DNA of 64,000 bases from Pseudomonadota bacterium (lineage in GTDB: Bacteria; Pseudomonadota; Gammaproteobacteria; Steroidobacterales; Steroidobacteraceae), in NCBI GenBank assembly GCA_018241425.1, contig JAFEDU010000005.1, positions 1-64,000 of the forward strand, given 5' to 3'. The notes below the pieces were generated by a model. The model had not been told where the DNA came from, ran no database searches, and saw only the letters and a list, made by a program, of their open reading frames with translations. Positions 20,948 to 29,362 of the stretch are shown here, in pieces. Position numbers and translations under genes: made by a program. Position 1 is the stretch's first letter; every line of letters starts with the position of its first letter.

Positions 20948-23083
20948 TCAGCGCTTCTCGCTCCGGCGCACCACGAAACGGTACTGCTGGCGGCCGATGG
21001 CGACCACGTCCCCGTCCTCGAGCACCTGGCGCGTGATGCGCCGGCCGTTGACCTGCACGCCGTTGGTGCTGTTCAGGTCCTCGATGATGGTCTGGGCGGG
21101 GCCGGCGAGGATCACCGCGTGGTGGCGGCTGATGAACTTGGCATCGATCTGCAGGTCGTTGTCCGGGGTGCGCCCGACCGAGGTCTTGCGCCCCAGCACG
21201 TGCACGACCTCGCGCCCCCCCTCGTTGGAAATGAGCAGGCGCAGCGCCCCGTCGGGGAGCATGGCCTCGGTCACCTGGCGGGCGGCCTCGCGCAGGGCCG
21301 GGTTGGCGCTGGTGTCGGTCGCCCCGTGGCGGGCGTCGGCGAGCGTGGCGCGCAGCTGCGCCTGGGACTTCTCGAGTTCCTCGACGCGGGCGCCGCTCTT
21401 GCGCCCCTCGGACTCGAGCCGGTGCACGCTGTCCTCGGCGGCGGCGAGGTCTGCCTCGATCTCGCGCACGCGCGTGCCCAGGGCCTGGGCCTCCGCCTGC
21501 GCCGCGTTCAGGGCCTCCAGCTGCTCGGCGGCGCGCTGCTCCGCGCCGCGGGCACGGGCCTCGGCAGCCTCCACGCGCGACTGGTAGTTGCCGCGCTCCT
21601 CGTGGACGCTCTTCAGGGTATCGCCCCACTCGTCCATCTCGGTGCGCAGCTCGGCGAGTTCCTTCTCGAGCTCGCTGGCGCGGGCGGTCTGCGCGGCGAG
21701 CTGGCCCTCGAGCTCGCCGACGCGGCCGCGGCGCTCCTTGAGCTCGCGGTCCTGCGTCTCGGCCTGGGAGCCGGCTTCGGTGGCCCGCTTCCGCGCGGCC
21801 TCGAGGGCGGTGGTGAGCTCGACGCGCTCGGCGAGCAGGCGCGACAGCTCACCCTTGCGCTGCGACTCGCTGGTGGAGTGCTGTTCGGTGACGGCGGTGA
21901 GCGCCTTGATGCGCTCGCCGCTCGCGGCCAGCTGTGCCTGAAGGTTCGCGACCGTCGTGGCGCGCGTGGCGAGCTCGGCGCGCAGGTCGCGCAGCTGCGC
22001 GTCGCGCTCGGCGAGCGCGGTGCCGAAGCCGGTCACTTCCTTTTCCAGCTTCGCGATGCGCTGGGCGCGCCCCTGCAGCTCGCTCTCCTGCTCGCGCAGG
22101 CGCGCATCGCGCTGCGCGATTTCACGCGACAGCCGCTCCAGGTCACCGTTGCGCACGTCGGCCTCGACGGTGAGCTCGGTCACCAGCGCCTCGAAGACGT
22201 TGCGGCGCGTATGCACGGTCTGCAGCGATTCGAAGACGGCCATGGCGCGGGTGCGCTCGTGGTGCAGGTCCGCCATTACGCCCTCGGTGTGCCGCGCATG
22301 CTCGCGGTCGCGCGTGGCGCGCTCCTCGGCCTCGCGGGTCGCGCGGCTCTCGTGCGCGCCGACCTTGCCGGCCTCGTCCGCGACGCGCTGCTCGAGCTCG
22401 GTGATGCGCGCCTCGGCGGCGGCAGCGCGCGCGCGCTGCGCGGTGACTTCGCCCTCGAGCGTCACGATGCGCTGCTCGGCGGCGGTGCGTGCCTGGGTGA
22501 GCGCAGCGAACTCGGAGGCGTGCTGGGTCGCCGCGCCCTGCAGGCGGGTGAGTTCCGCATCCAGCTGCGCGGCGCGCTGCTCCGCGGCGGCCCGCAGCTG
22601 CGTGAGGTCGGCGGCGGTGGCATCCCCGCCGTCGCGCAGGTGCTTGAGCTCGGCGCTCAGGCCCGCGGCGTGCTGCTCCGCGGCCGAGCGCGCCCGGGTG
22701 ACCTCGGCGAGCTGCGCGGCCTGGGCCTCGCCCTGTGCCTTCAGCTGCGCGAGCGCGGCGTCCAGCTCGCGGGCCCGCTCGGAGGAGGCGGAACCTGCGG
22801 CGTGCGCCTCATCGCGCTCGCGCTCGAGCTGGATGAGGCGATCGGACTTGGAGTTGATGAGCTGCTGCGCGGAGCGCAGCTCCGCGGAGACGGCCTCGAG
22901 GGTGGCGGCGAGCTGGGCGTCATGCTCGGGACGCAGCGCCGGGAGCACCGCCCAGGTGTCGGTGGCGGAGTGCTCCTCCTCGGCTGCGCGCGCAACCGGC
23001 GGGTCGAGCACCGGCAGCTCGGCCGTGCTCTCCAGGTCGGCCTCATCGGCGGCCGGCGGTGGCGTCATCGAACGCGAACTCAT
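20948..23083 (-). CDS. FHA-domain protein with very long coiled coil
   Basis: 711 residues. After an acidic, Pro-rich N-terminus (1-55), residues about 60-590 are almost continuous heptad-rich coiled coil dominated by Glu, Ala, Arg and Gln. The C-terminal FHA domain (about 610-705) has the phosphothreonine-binding motifs GRTPDNDLQI, SRHHA and LNSTNGVQVNG, all intact. No signal peptide or membrane helix is seen, so it is a cytosolic rod with a phosphopeptide reader at one end. Known FHA partners are Ser/Thr kinases; a PEGA-type kinase is encoded 6 kb away, though a link is only inference. CAGGAA before the ATG at 23083 supports that start. The partner or scaffold role is unknown. Confidence 0.82.
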   Translation of the reverse strand: MSSRSMTPPPAADEADLESTAELPVLDPPVARAAEEEHSATDTWAVLPALRPEHDAQLAATLEAVSAELRSAQQLINSKSDRLIQLERERDEAHAAGSASSERARELDAALAQLKAQGEAQAAQLAEVTRARSAAEQHAAGLSAELKHLRDGGDATAADLTQLRAAAEQRAAQLDAELTRLQGAATQHASEFAALTQARTAAEQRIVTLEGEVTAQRARAAAAEARITELEQRVADEAGKVGAHESRATREAEERATRDREHARHTEGVMADLHHERTRAMAVFESLQTVHTRRNVFEALVTELTVEADVRNGDLERLSREIAQRDARLREQESELQGRAQRIAKLEKEVTGFGTALAERDAQLRDLRAELATRATTVANLQAQLAASGERIKALTAVTEQHSTSESQRKGELSRLLAERVELTTALEAARKRATEAGSQAETQDRELKERRGRVGELEGQLAAQTARASELEKELAELRTEMDEWGDTLKSVHEERGNYQSRVEAAEARARGAEQRAAEQLEALNAAQAEAQALGTRVREIEADLAAAEDSVHRLESEGRKSGARVEELEKSQAQLRATLADARHGATDTSANPALREAARQVTEAMLPDGALRLLISNEGGREVVHVLGRKTSVGRTPDNDLQIDAKFISRHHAVILAGPAQTIIEDLNSTNGVQVNGRRITRQVLEDGDVVAIGRQQYRFVVRRSEKR

Positions 23084-23193
23084 CGAAGTTCCTGAGGATT
23101 CCCCGTGCCTTAGGCCGAAAAAGTGTAGCGCTGCGGCCGGTTCCTACCGCCTTTCCGCTATAAATGTGTGAGAAGAATCGCGAAAATCCCGCC

Positions 23194-23895
23194 CTAACCG
23201 CGAAGGAAGTCGCGAACTGCCTCGTGCAGGCGCTCCGGCGCCTGCGCCGGCAGGTGGACGTTCCCGCCCTCGATCTCCGCCACCCGTGCCGCCGGCAGGA
23301 GCTCGCGCAGTCGCGCGGCGACCTCCGGGGTGCCGTTGCGGTCGCGCACGGCGAGCACCTTGGCGGTCACGCGCGCGCAACGTTCCCGCAGCGGGTACTC
23401 CGCGATGCCCTCCATTAGTGAGCGCTCCCAGAGTGCCGGTGCCGGCGCTGCGGCAGTGCCAGTAGCGAGTCCGACGAGGACCAGGCGTGCGACCTGGGCC
23501 GGGCGCGCCAGCGCCAGTTCCGCGGCAAGCGCGCCGCTGCGGCCCAGGGCCAGGATGTCGATGCGCCGCAACCGCATGGTGTCCAGGAAGTCCCCGAGCG
23601 CGCCGGCGTAGTCGGCGATCGCGACCGGCCCCACCGGCGCATCCGACTCCCCGAACCCCGGCAGGTCCGGCGCATACGCCATGCGGTCGAGCCCGATCCG
23701 CGCCAGGAACGGCACGAACGTGCGCGCGGTCCCGGGAACCTCGTGCACGCACAGAAGCGGCGTACCCTCCTCGAACCCTCCCCCGGGCGGCATGGCGTGA
23801 TGAACGTGAAGCTGGCCGTAGCGGCATTCGAAGTAGCCGCGGCGGACCTTCAGGGGCTCGTGGCTGAGGGCGGAACGCGGGTTGGGCTTGGGCAT
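23194..23895 (-). CDS. Alpha/beta hydrolase fold protein
   Basis: 233 residues. It has the order of an alpha/beta hydrolase: oxyanion strand LLCVHEVPGTARTF, PDLPGFGESD, the nucleophile elbow ALGRSGALAAEL with Ser in GRSGA (the last Gly of GxSxG is Ala), an acid near AVRDRNGTPE, and a C-terminal His in GNVHLPAQAPE. The oxyanion segment reads HEVPG instead of the usual HGxPG. These two changes may affect activity but are seen in related enzymes. No substrate can be assigned. The protein lacks a signal peptide. It is 110 bases downstream of the FHA gene start, on the same strand. Confidence 0.78.
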   Translation of the reverse strand: MPKPNPRSALSHEPLKVRRGYFECRYGQLHVHHAMPPGGGFEEGTPLLCVHEVPGTARTFVPFLARIGLDRMAYAPDLPGFGESDAPVGPVAIADYAGALGDFLDTMRLRRIDILALGRSGALAAELALARPAQVARLVLVGLATGTAAAPAPALWERSLMEGIAEYPLRERCARVTAKVLAVRDRNGTPEVAARLRELLPAARVAEIEGGNVHLPAQAPERLHEAVRDFLRG

Positions 23896-24000
23896 GAAGA
23901 CAATAGTGCCATGATCGGCCGCGGGCGTTGCGGTGCAGCGTCACGGCCGTAGAGTGAGTCTGCATTCCTTGAACAACCGCTGAACGGGAGGGCTCAAGCC

Positions 24001-24210
24001 ATGCGATTCGTCGTCGTCGTACCGGTAGCGCTGCTGCTTTGCGGCTGCGGCGTGGCCGCGACCGGGGCCGCGGGCGCGGCAGCCGGTGAAGTCGCCTCGC
24101 AGGATGCGGCGCGGGCCCACCAGCAGGAAGAGCAGGTGAGGCGCGGGGTGGACGCGGCCGCCGCGCAGGCGCAGCAGCAGCGCGACGAGGCCGAGAAACA
24201 GAACCAGTGA
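24001..24210 (+). CDS. Small predicted lipoprotein
   Basis: 69 residues. A short signal (MRFVVVVPVALLLCGC) ends in the lipobox LCGC with the lipidated Cys at about residue 16. The mature part has an Ala/Gly-rich stretch and then a hydrophilic helix rich in Gln, Glu and Arg (about 34-69). This resembles small outer-membrane or periplasmic lipoproteins of unknown function. A strong hairpin directly follows the stop codon. Confidence 0.7.
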   Translation: MRFVVVVPVALLLCGCGVAATGAAGAAAGEVASQDAARAHQQEEQVRRGVDAAAAQAQQQRDEAEKQNQ

Positions 24211-24217
24211 GCGCGAC

Positions 24218-24243
24218 GCGGGCGCCGCTTACGCGGCGCCCGC
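24218..24243. terminator. Hairpin terminator between convergent genes
   Basis: GCGGGCGCCGC, loop TTAC, GCGGCGCCCGC: a perfect 11-base-pair stem in the 49-base gap between the lipoprotein and VOC gene stops. A short TCTTC follows on the plus strand. It probably ends transcription of the lipoprotein gene and may also act on the long minus-strand run that ends here. Confidence 0.6.
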
Positions 24244-24259
24244 TCTTCAGGGGCTCGGG

Positions 24260-25294
24260 TCAGCGATGGCGGCGCGCCGCCTTCTTGCGGGCGGTCTTCT
24301 TCGGCGCCGCCTTGCGGACCGTCCTCTTGGCCTTCTTGGCCTTCTTCGCCGTCTTCTTCACGGCTTTCTTGGCCTTCTTCGCTTTCTTGGGCGCGGCCTT
24401 CCTGGCCGGCTCCGCGGCGGGCTTGGCCGCTTTCTTCGCCGGCGCCTTCCTGGCGGCCGCCTTCGCGGGCGCAGGAGCGGCCGCAGGCTTCGGCGCGGGG
24501 GCTGTGGCCTTGGGCGTTGCAGCCGGCTTCGCGGCACTCATCGTGCGCGGGGCTTCCTGGACGGCGAAGGCTCCGCCCTGCGGGTCCAGGAACAGTGCGA
24601 TCCAGCTGCCGCCGGGGACCTCGATGGGTCCGTGCAGCAGGCGCCCACCGGCGGACTTGGCCGCGGCAACCGCGCGGCCCGAATCCGCCACGTGCACGTA
24701 GCTCAGCCACGAGGGCGGCGTCGAGGGGCCCTGGGTATTGCACATGCCGCCCACCGCGGAGCCCTCGAACAGCTGGTAAACCCCCATCGGACCCATGTCG
24801 TGGGCGATGCCCTTCGTCCAGCCGAACAGCTGCCCGTAGAACTGCACGGCCGCGGCGATGTCCGTCGTCTGCAGCTCGTGCCAGGAGAACGCGCCCTGGG
24901 GCGGCTGCGGCGGTGGGGTCGGCGCGGAGGGCGTGAAGACCGCGAAGGTTGCACCCTGCGGATCGGCCAGCACGGCGAAGCGCCCGACGTTGGGGATGTC
25001 GGTCGCGTCCTTGCAGATGCGCGCCCCGAGGCCATGCGCCTGGCTGACGGTGGCGTCGACGTCCGGCGTACCAATGTAGGGCAGCCAGTGCGCGGGCGTT
25101 CCCCCGCCGTCGTCCGGGAGCGCCATGAGGCCGCCGACCTGGGCACCGCCGGCCATGAAGATCGTGTAGCCGGGCATGTTGGAGGGCTGCGTGCGCCAGG
25201 GCAGGACCTTCGCGTAGAAGGTGGCCGCCGCGGCGGTGTCGGTGGTCAGCAGTTCGTGCCAGACGAATCGTCCACGGACCTCGGCGTTGCTCAT
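24260..25294 (-). CDS. Double VOC-domain protein with histone H1-like Lys/Ala tail
   Basis: 344 residues. Two vicinal-oxygen-chelate (glyoxalase/bleomycin resistance) modules span about 8-120 and 134-250; each starts with the matching phrase WHELLTTDTAAAATFY or WHELQTTDIAAAVQFY. Residues 253-344 form a disordered, strongly basic tail built of KAAPKK, KKAKKA and AARRHR-like units, like the C-terminal tail of histone H1 or AlgP. Such a tail could bind nucleic acid or polyanions; no reaction is known for the VOC part. The ATG overlaps the stop of the DMT transporter gene by four bases (ATGA), so it is translationally coupled and is the last gene of the run. Confidence 0.82.
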   Translation of the reverse strand: MSNAEVRGRFVWHELLTTDTAAAATFYAKVLPWRTQPSNMPGYTIFMAGGAQVGGLMALPDDGGGTPAHWLPYIGTPDVDATVSQAHGLGARICKDATDIPNVGRFAVLADPQGATFAVFTPSAPTPPPQPPQGAFSWHELQTTDIAAAVQFYGQLFGWTKGIAHDMGPMGVYQLFEGSAVGGMCNTQGPSTPPSWLSYVHVADSGRAVAAAKSAGGRLLHGPIEVPGGSWIALFLDPQGGAFAVQEAPRTMSAAKPAATPKATAPAPKPAAAPAPAKAAARKAPAKKAAKPAAEPARKAAPKKAKKAKKAVKKTAKKAKKAKRTVRKAAPKKTARKKAARRHR

Positions 25295-26256
25295 GGGGCT
25301 TCTTCCTCTTGTTGGCGAACGACTTCTTCAACCGGGCGCACGACATTTTGCCCTGCCCCGCCGCGTTCTTCCAAGGCGGCCGCGGTGCGAGCCTCCAGGG
25401 CGCGCGTGCGCTCCCGGGCGACCAGGTACAGGCCGCTGGCGATGACCACGGCACCGCCCACCAGCACCCGCGGCGCGGGCAGCACGTTCCAGAACACGCG
25501 GTCGATGAGGATGCCCCAGGGAAGCGCGGTGTACTCCAGCGGTGCCACGACCGCGGCGGGCGCGGACCGGAATGCATGTGTGAGCCCGTAGGTGCCGATG
25601 GCGGCGAGCACGCCCAGGAGCGCGAGCAGCCGGTAGTGGCGCGGCTCCAGGGCGACCCAGTCCGGCAGCGCCAGCGTGAGCGACATGAGCGTCATGAGGC
25701 TGATGGTCCACACCGCCACGCTCGCGGTGCTGTCGGTGCGCGCGAGCAGCCGCACGGCCACGCCGTTGACGGCGTAGCCGAGCGCCGCACCCAGGGCCGC
25801 GAGCGAGCCGAGCGACAGGAGCCCCTGCGCCGTGGGCTTGAGCATGATGAGGACGCCGACCAGGCCCACCGCGATGACCGCCCAGCCGCGCGCGTCGGTG
25901 TGCTCCCTGAGCACCGGCACGGACAGGGCCGTCATCATCAGCGGCGCGGACAGGAACAGGGCGTAGACGTTGGCGAGCGAGAGGCGGTGCACGGCGTAGA
26001 TGAAGCAGCCCAGCACCGCCACCTGGATGGCGCCGCGCATCACGTGCATGGGGAAGCGCCGGGGCTTGAGGAGGTGCCAGCGGTTGCTGGCCAGCACCGG
26101 CAGCAGCATGAACGGCAGCGCGGCGGCACCGCGCAGCGCGGCCACCTCCATCGGCGGATAGCTGCCCGACAGCACCTTGAGAAGTGCGTCCATGGCGGCG
26201 AAGGCCGCCACCGCGACGACCATGAAGCCGATCGCGCGCAGCCTCCCCTCGCGCAT
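25291..26256 (-). CDS. EamA/DMT family transporter
   Basis: 321 residues with about ten membrane helices in two five-helix EamA repeats (about 8-140 and 150-285). The first helix ends in AAMDALLKVLSG and the second repeat opens with GYAVNGVAVRLLA, both typical of the drug/metabolite transporter superfamily. It probably exports a small metabolite; the substrate is unknown. The hydrophilic C-terminal tail (about 288-321) is Glu/Arg-rich. It lies four bases downstream of the ndvB-like gene and overlaps the VOC gene by four bases. Confidence 0.85.
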   Translation of the reverse strand: MREGRLRAIGFMVVAVAAFAAMDALLKVLSGSYPPMEVAALRGAAALPFMLLPVLASNRWHLLKPRRFPMHVMRGAIQVAVLGCFIYAVHRLSLANVYALFLSAPLMMTALSVPVLREHTDARGWAVIAVGLVGVLIMLKPTAQGLLSLGSLAALGAALGYAVNGVAVRLLARTDSTASVAVWTISLMTLMSLTLALPDWVALEPRHYRLLALLGVLAAIGTYGLTHAFRSAPAAVVAPLEYTALPWGILIDRVFWNVLPAPRVLVGGAVVIASGLYLVARERTRALEARTAAALEERGGAGQNVVRPVEEVVRQQEEEAP

Positions 26257-26260
26257 GGGG

Positions 26261-28909
26261 CTAGCCCGCGGCGTCCGCTTCCGGGGGCTTGCCGGACGCC
26301 ACGGACGGACGCTGCGGGGAGCTCAGCGTGCGGTAGCGGGTACCCAGCAGTTTCGCGGGCAGCGGGAAGGCGCTGGCGAGGGACACCAGCAGCGAGGAAG
26401 CGTACGGGATCGACTGGATGACGAGCACGATCTCCCAGGCCAGGCGGTCGGGGCCGGCGTTCTGCGGCGTGCTGGTGCGCGCCACCGCCCAGGCGGAGGC
26501 GAGGAGCCCCACCATCATCAGGGTCTCCTCGCGCGCGGCCGCGAGTGCGTGCCACAGGCCCGAGGTCGTGCCGCCCTTGGGGGTGCGGAAGAACGGCTCG
26601 CTCCTGGTGACGAGGCCCTTGATCGAGGCCATGCCGATGGTGTGCGTCAGGGCAAGTCCCGCGATCGCCGCGGCCACCGTCTGGCGCAGGTTGGCGCCGA
26701 CGCGCACGTGGTAGAGGTGCACGAGCTTCGCGAGCTTGAAGGTGAACAGCGACAGCGGCAGCACCGAGTACAGCACCAGCGGCGGGTCGATGGACTGCGG
26801 CGCCCACACCATCGCCGCCGACCAGCCGAGCGCTGCGAGGTTGAAGAGCATGTTGCAGCCGTCGGCCACCCAGGGGAGCCAGCCCGCCACGAAGTGGTAG
26901 CGCTGGCCCGGGGAGAGCGGGCCGCCCTCGAGGAACAGGGCGCGCGCGTGGGCCTTGAGGATCTGCATCGCCCCGTACGCCCAGCGGAAGCGCTGCTTCT
27001 TGAAGTCGATGAAGGTGTCGGGCATCAGTCCGCGCCCGTAGCTGTCGGGGACGTAGGTGGCGTCGAAGCCGCGCTCGAAGATGCGCAGGCCCAGCTCCGC
27101 ATCCTCGGTGATGCACCACTCCGCCCAGCGGCACTCGCGCATCTGCCCGGCGCGCACCATGGTCATGGTGCCGTGCTGGATGATGGCGTTGCGCTCGTTG
27201 CGCGTGATCATGCCGATGTGGAAGAAGCCGCGGTACTCCGCGTAGCACATCGCCTTGAAGGCGCTCTGGTCGGCGTCGCGGTAGTCCTGCGGCGCCTGCA
27301 CGATGGCGATGCGCTGGTCGTGGAAGGCCGGCGTCAGGTCGCGCAGCCAGTTCGGCTCGACCATGTAGTCGCTGTCGATCACGGCGATGATCTCGGCGTC
27401 CGCCGCGGTGTGCCCGAGCGCGAAGTTCAGCGCGCCGGCCTTGAAGCCCGCGAGCGGGGCCACGTGGAAGAAGCGGAAGCGCGGCCCGAGCTTCGCGCAG
27501 TGCGCCTCCACCGGGCGCCACACCGCCTCGTCCCTGGTGTTGTTGTCGATGACCAGGACCTCGAAGTCCGGGTACTCCAGGCGCGAGAGCGCATCGAGCG
27601 TCTCGATCAGCATGTCCGGCGGCTCGTTGTAGGCCGGCACGTGCACCGAGACCTTGGGCGGGGTGGCACTGGGCGCGTAGACCGGCGCGCCCAGGCGTCG
27701 CCGGTAGGCCACCCAGTGGGCCTCGGCCCACTCGTGCGCCTCGGCGAGCAGCACCAGGAGCACGCCCAGCATGCCCAGTAGCAGCAGCACGCCCGAGATC
27801 ACGCCGCCGACCGTCATGTACTGCTGGGTGAAGTCGTAGATGACCCACACCGCGAGCGTCGCGGCGGCGAACACCACGATGGCGAGGAAGCTGCGGCCGC
27901 GGTTCCGCAGCGCGTCGCTGTTGAGGTAGAGGATGCCCAGGAGCACCAGCGCCACGGCCACCGAGATGGCCGCGAGCACGTGCCACTCCGGCACGCGCAC
28001 GATGGGCGCGGTGAACTCGAACTTCGGCTTGCGGTTGACGTCGTAGACGCCCCAGTAGGACCCGACCGCGCCCTCCATGTACGCCTTCCAGGGCTGGTCG
28101 AAGGCCTCCATGATGTAGTAGGTGAGGTGCTCCTTCTGCGCCCGCGCCAGGAAGCGCCGCAGGAACAGCGCCTCGTTGGCCTCGGAGGCCACGGCCGACT
28201 CGTGCGTGCGGCCGCGGCTCGGCCAGCCGATCTCCGCGATCAGCACGGGCTTGCCCGGGAAGGCCTTCTGCAGCCGCTTGAACTGTGCCAGCGAGTAGTC
28301 GACCGCCTGGTCGACCGGTACCCCTTCCCAGTAGGGCAGGAGGTGCACGCCGATGAAGTCCACGTGCTGCGCGAGCTCCGGGAACGTGAGCCAGGTGTTC
28401 CAGGTCTCCGCGGTGCCTACCGGCTGCTCGATGGCATCCCGGGCCCGGTCGAGGAGCTTCTCCAGCTCCGGCAGCGGCAGGTCGCCGCGCAGCAGCACCT
28501 CGTTGCCGACGAACACGCGCACCACGTTGATGTGGCTGTTGGCGAGCTGGATCGCGGTCTGCAGCTCCTCCTCGTTTTTCTCCTGGTTCTTGTCGAGCCA
28601 GGCGCCCACCGCGACGTTCATGTCGCGGCGCTCGGCGAGCTCGGGGATCTTGGCAAGCGTGCCCTGGACGGAGTAGGTGCGCACCGCGCGCACCTTGCCC
28701 TGCAGCAGTGCCAGGTCCGAGTCGATCTCACTTTCCGTCGGCAGGATGTTGTGGGTCGGGTCTTCGTTGGCGCGGAACGGGGAAAACGCGAAGCCCCACA
28801 CCACGCTCGGCCACGGCGGCTCGCGCGTCGGGCGGTTGAGGTAGGCCCACACCGCGAACGTCAGCAGCGCGAACACCGCCGCGATCAGCAGGCTCGGGAT
28901 CGATTTCAT
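26261..28909 (-). CDS. ndvB: NdvB-like beta-glucan synthase: GH17 transglycosylase domain plus GT2 glycosyltransferase
   Basis: 882 residues. After a membrane anchor (about 7-25), residues about 35-300 form a glycoside hydrolase family 17 fold with the acid Glu in VFVGNEVL and the nucleophile Glu in LIAEIGWPSRG. Membrane helices follow (about 310-395), then a processive GT2 domain (about 430-660) with IDSDYMVEP, the TED motif in CITEDAELGL and the QxxRW motif in KKQRFRWAYG, and C-terminal helices. This matches NdvB of Pseudomonas and Azotobacter, which makes beta-1,3-linked (cyclic) periplasmic glucans, with the GH17 part acting as a transglycosylase. In P. aeruginosa such glucans affect biofilm antibiotic tolerance. 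It lies within the ilvB-led run, between gloA and the DMT transporter gene. Confidence 0.88.
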   Translation of the reverse strand: MKSIPSLLIAAVFALLTFAVWAYLNRPTREPPWPSVVWGFAFSPFRANEDPTHNILPTESEIDSDLALLQGKVRAVRTYSVQGTLAKIPELAERRDMNVAVGAWLDKNQEKNEEELQTAIQLANSHINVVRVFVGNEVLLRGDLPLPELEKLLDRARDAIEQPVGTAETWNTWLTFPELAQHVDFIGVHLLPYWEGVPVDQAVDYSLAQFKRLQKAFPGKPVLIAEIGWPSRGRTHESAVASEANEALFLRRFLARAQKEHLTYYIMEAFDQPWKAYMEGAVGSYWGVYDVNRKPKFEFTAPIVRVPEWHVLAAISVAVALVLLGILYLNSDALRNRGRSFLAIVVFAAATLAVWVIYDFTQQYMTVGGVISGVLLLLGMLGVLLVLLAEAHEWAEAHWVAYRRRLGAPVYAPSATPPKVSVHVPAYNEPPDMLIETLDALSRLEYPDFEVLVIDNNTRDEAVWRPVEAHCAKLGPRFRFFHVAPLAGFKAGALNFALGHTAADAEIIAVIDSDYMVEPNWLRDLTPAFHDQRIAIVQAPQDYRDADQSAFKAMCYAEYRGFFHIGMITRNERNAIIQHGTMTMVRAGQMRECRWAEWCITEDAELGLRIFERGFDATYVPDSYGRGLMPDTFIDFKKQRFRWAYGAMQILKAHARALFLEGGPLSPGQRYHFVAGWLPWVADGCNMLFNLAALGWSAAMVWAPQSIDPPLVLYSVLPLSLFTFKLAKLVHLYHVRVGANLRQTVAAAIAGLALTHTIGMASIKGLVTRSEPFFRTPKGGTTSGLWHALAAAREETLMMVGLLASAWAVARTSTPQNAGPDRLAWEIVLVIQSIPYASSLLVSLASAFPLPAKLLGTRYRTLSSPQRPSVASGKPPEADAAG

Positions 28910-28942
28910 GGCGTGTGCGGCGGAGCTCGTGTGGCGCTGCGG

Positions 28943-29362
28943 CTACCAGGAGCCGGTGTTGGGCATCGACTTCCAGGGCTCGGCCGGGGCGAGCGCCGTG
29001 CCCTTCTGCAGCAGCTCCACGGAGATGTTGTCCGGGGAGCGCACGAAGGCCATGTGGCCGTCGCGCGGGGGCCTGAGGATCGTGACGCCGTGCTGGCGCA
29101 GGCGCTCGCAGGCGGCGTAGATGTCCCCGACCTCGTAGGCGAGGTGCCCGAAGTTGCGCCCGGCGTCGTAGGGCTGCGGATCCCAGTTGTAGGTGAGCTC
29201 CACCTGCGCCTCCTCGTCGCCAGGGGCGGCGAGGAACACCAGCGTGTAGCGGCCATTCGGGTACTCGGTGCGCTTGAGCTCGGTGAGCCCCAGCCCGTCG
29301 CAGTAGAAGCGCAGCGAGGCGTCGATGTCGGTGACGCGGACCATCGTGTGCAGGTATTTCAT
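28943..29362 (-). CDS. gloA: Lactoylglutathione lyase (glyoxalase I)
   Basis: 139 residues. Converts the methylglyoxal-glutathione hemithioacetal to S-lactoylglutathione in the cytosol. Metal ligands of the GloA family are in place: H5 (LHTMVRV), E55 (VELTYNWD), H73 (FGHLAYEV) and E116 (ISVELLQ). The residues and the absence of insertions match the short, Ni-dependent E. coli type. The ATG overlaps the stop of the amidohydrolase gene by four bases (ATGA). Confidence 0.93.
   Translation of the reverse strand: MKYLHTMVRVTDIDASLRFYCDGLGLTELKRTEYPNGRYTLVFLAAPGDEEAQVELTYNWDPQPYDAGRNFGHLAYEVGDIYAACERLRQHGVTILRPPRDGHMAFVRSPDNISVELLQKGTALAPAEPWKSMPNTGSW

Noticed and set aside
26177..27781. 534-codon plus-strand reading frame opposite ndvB
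   Set aside because: Antisense to the GT2 domain; composition typical of shadow frames.
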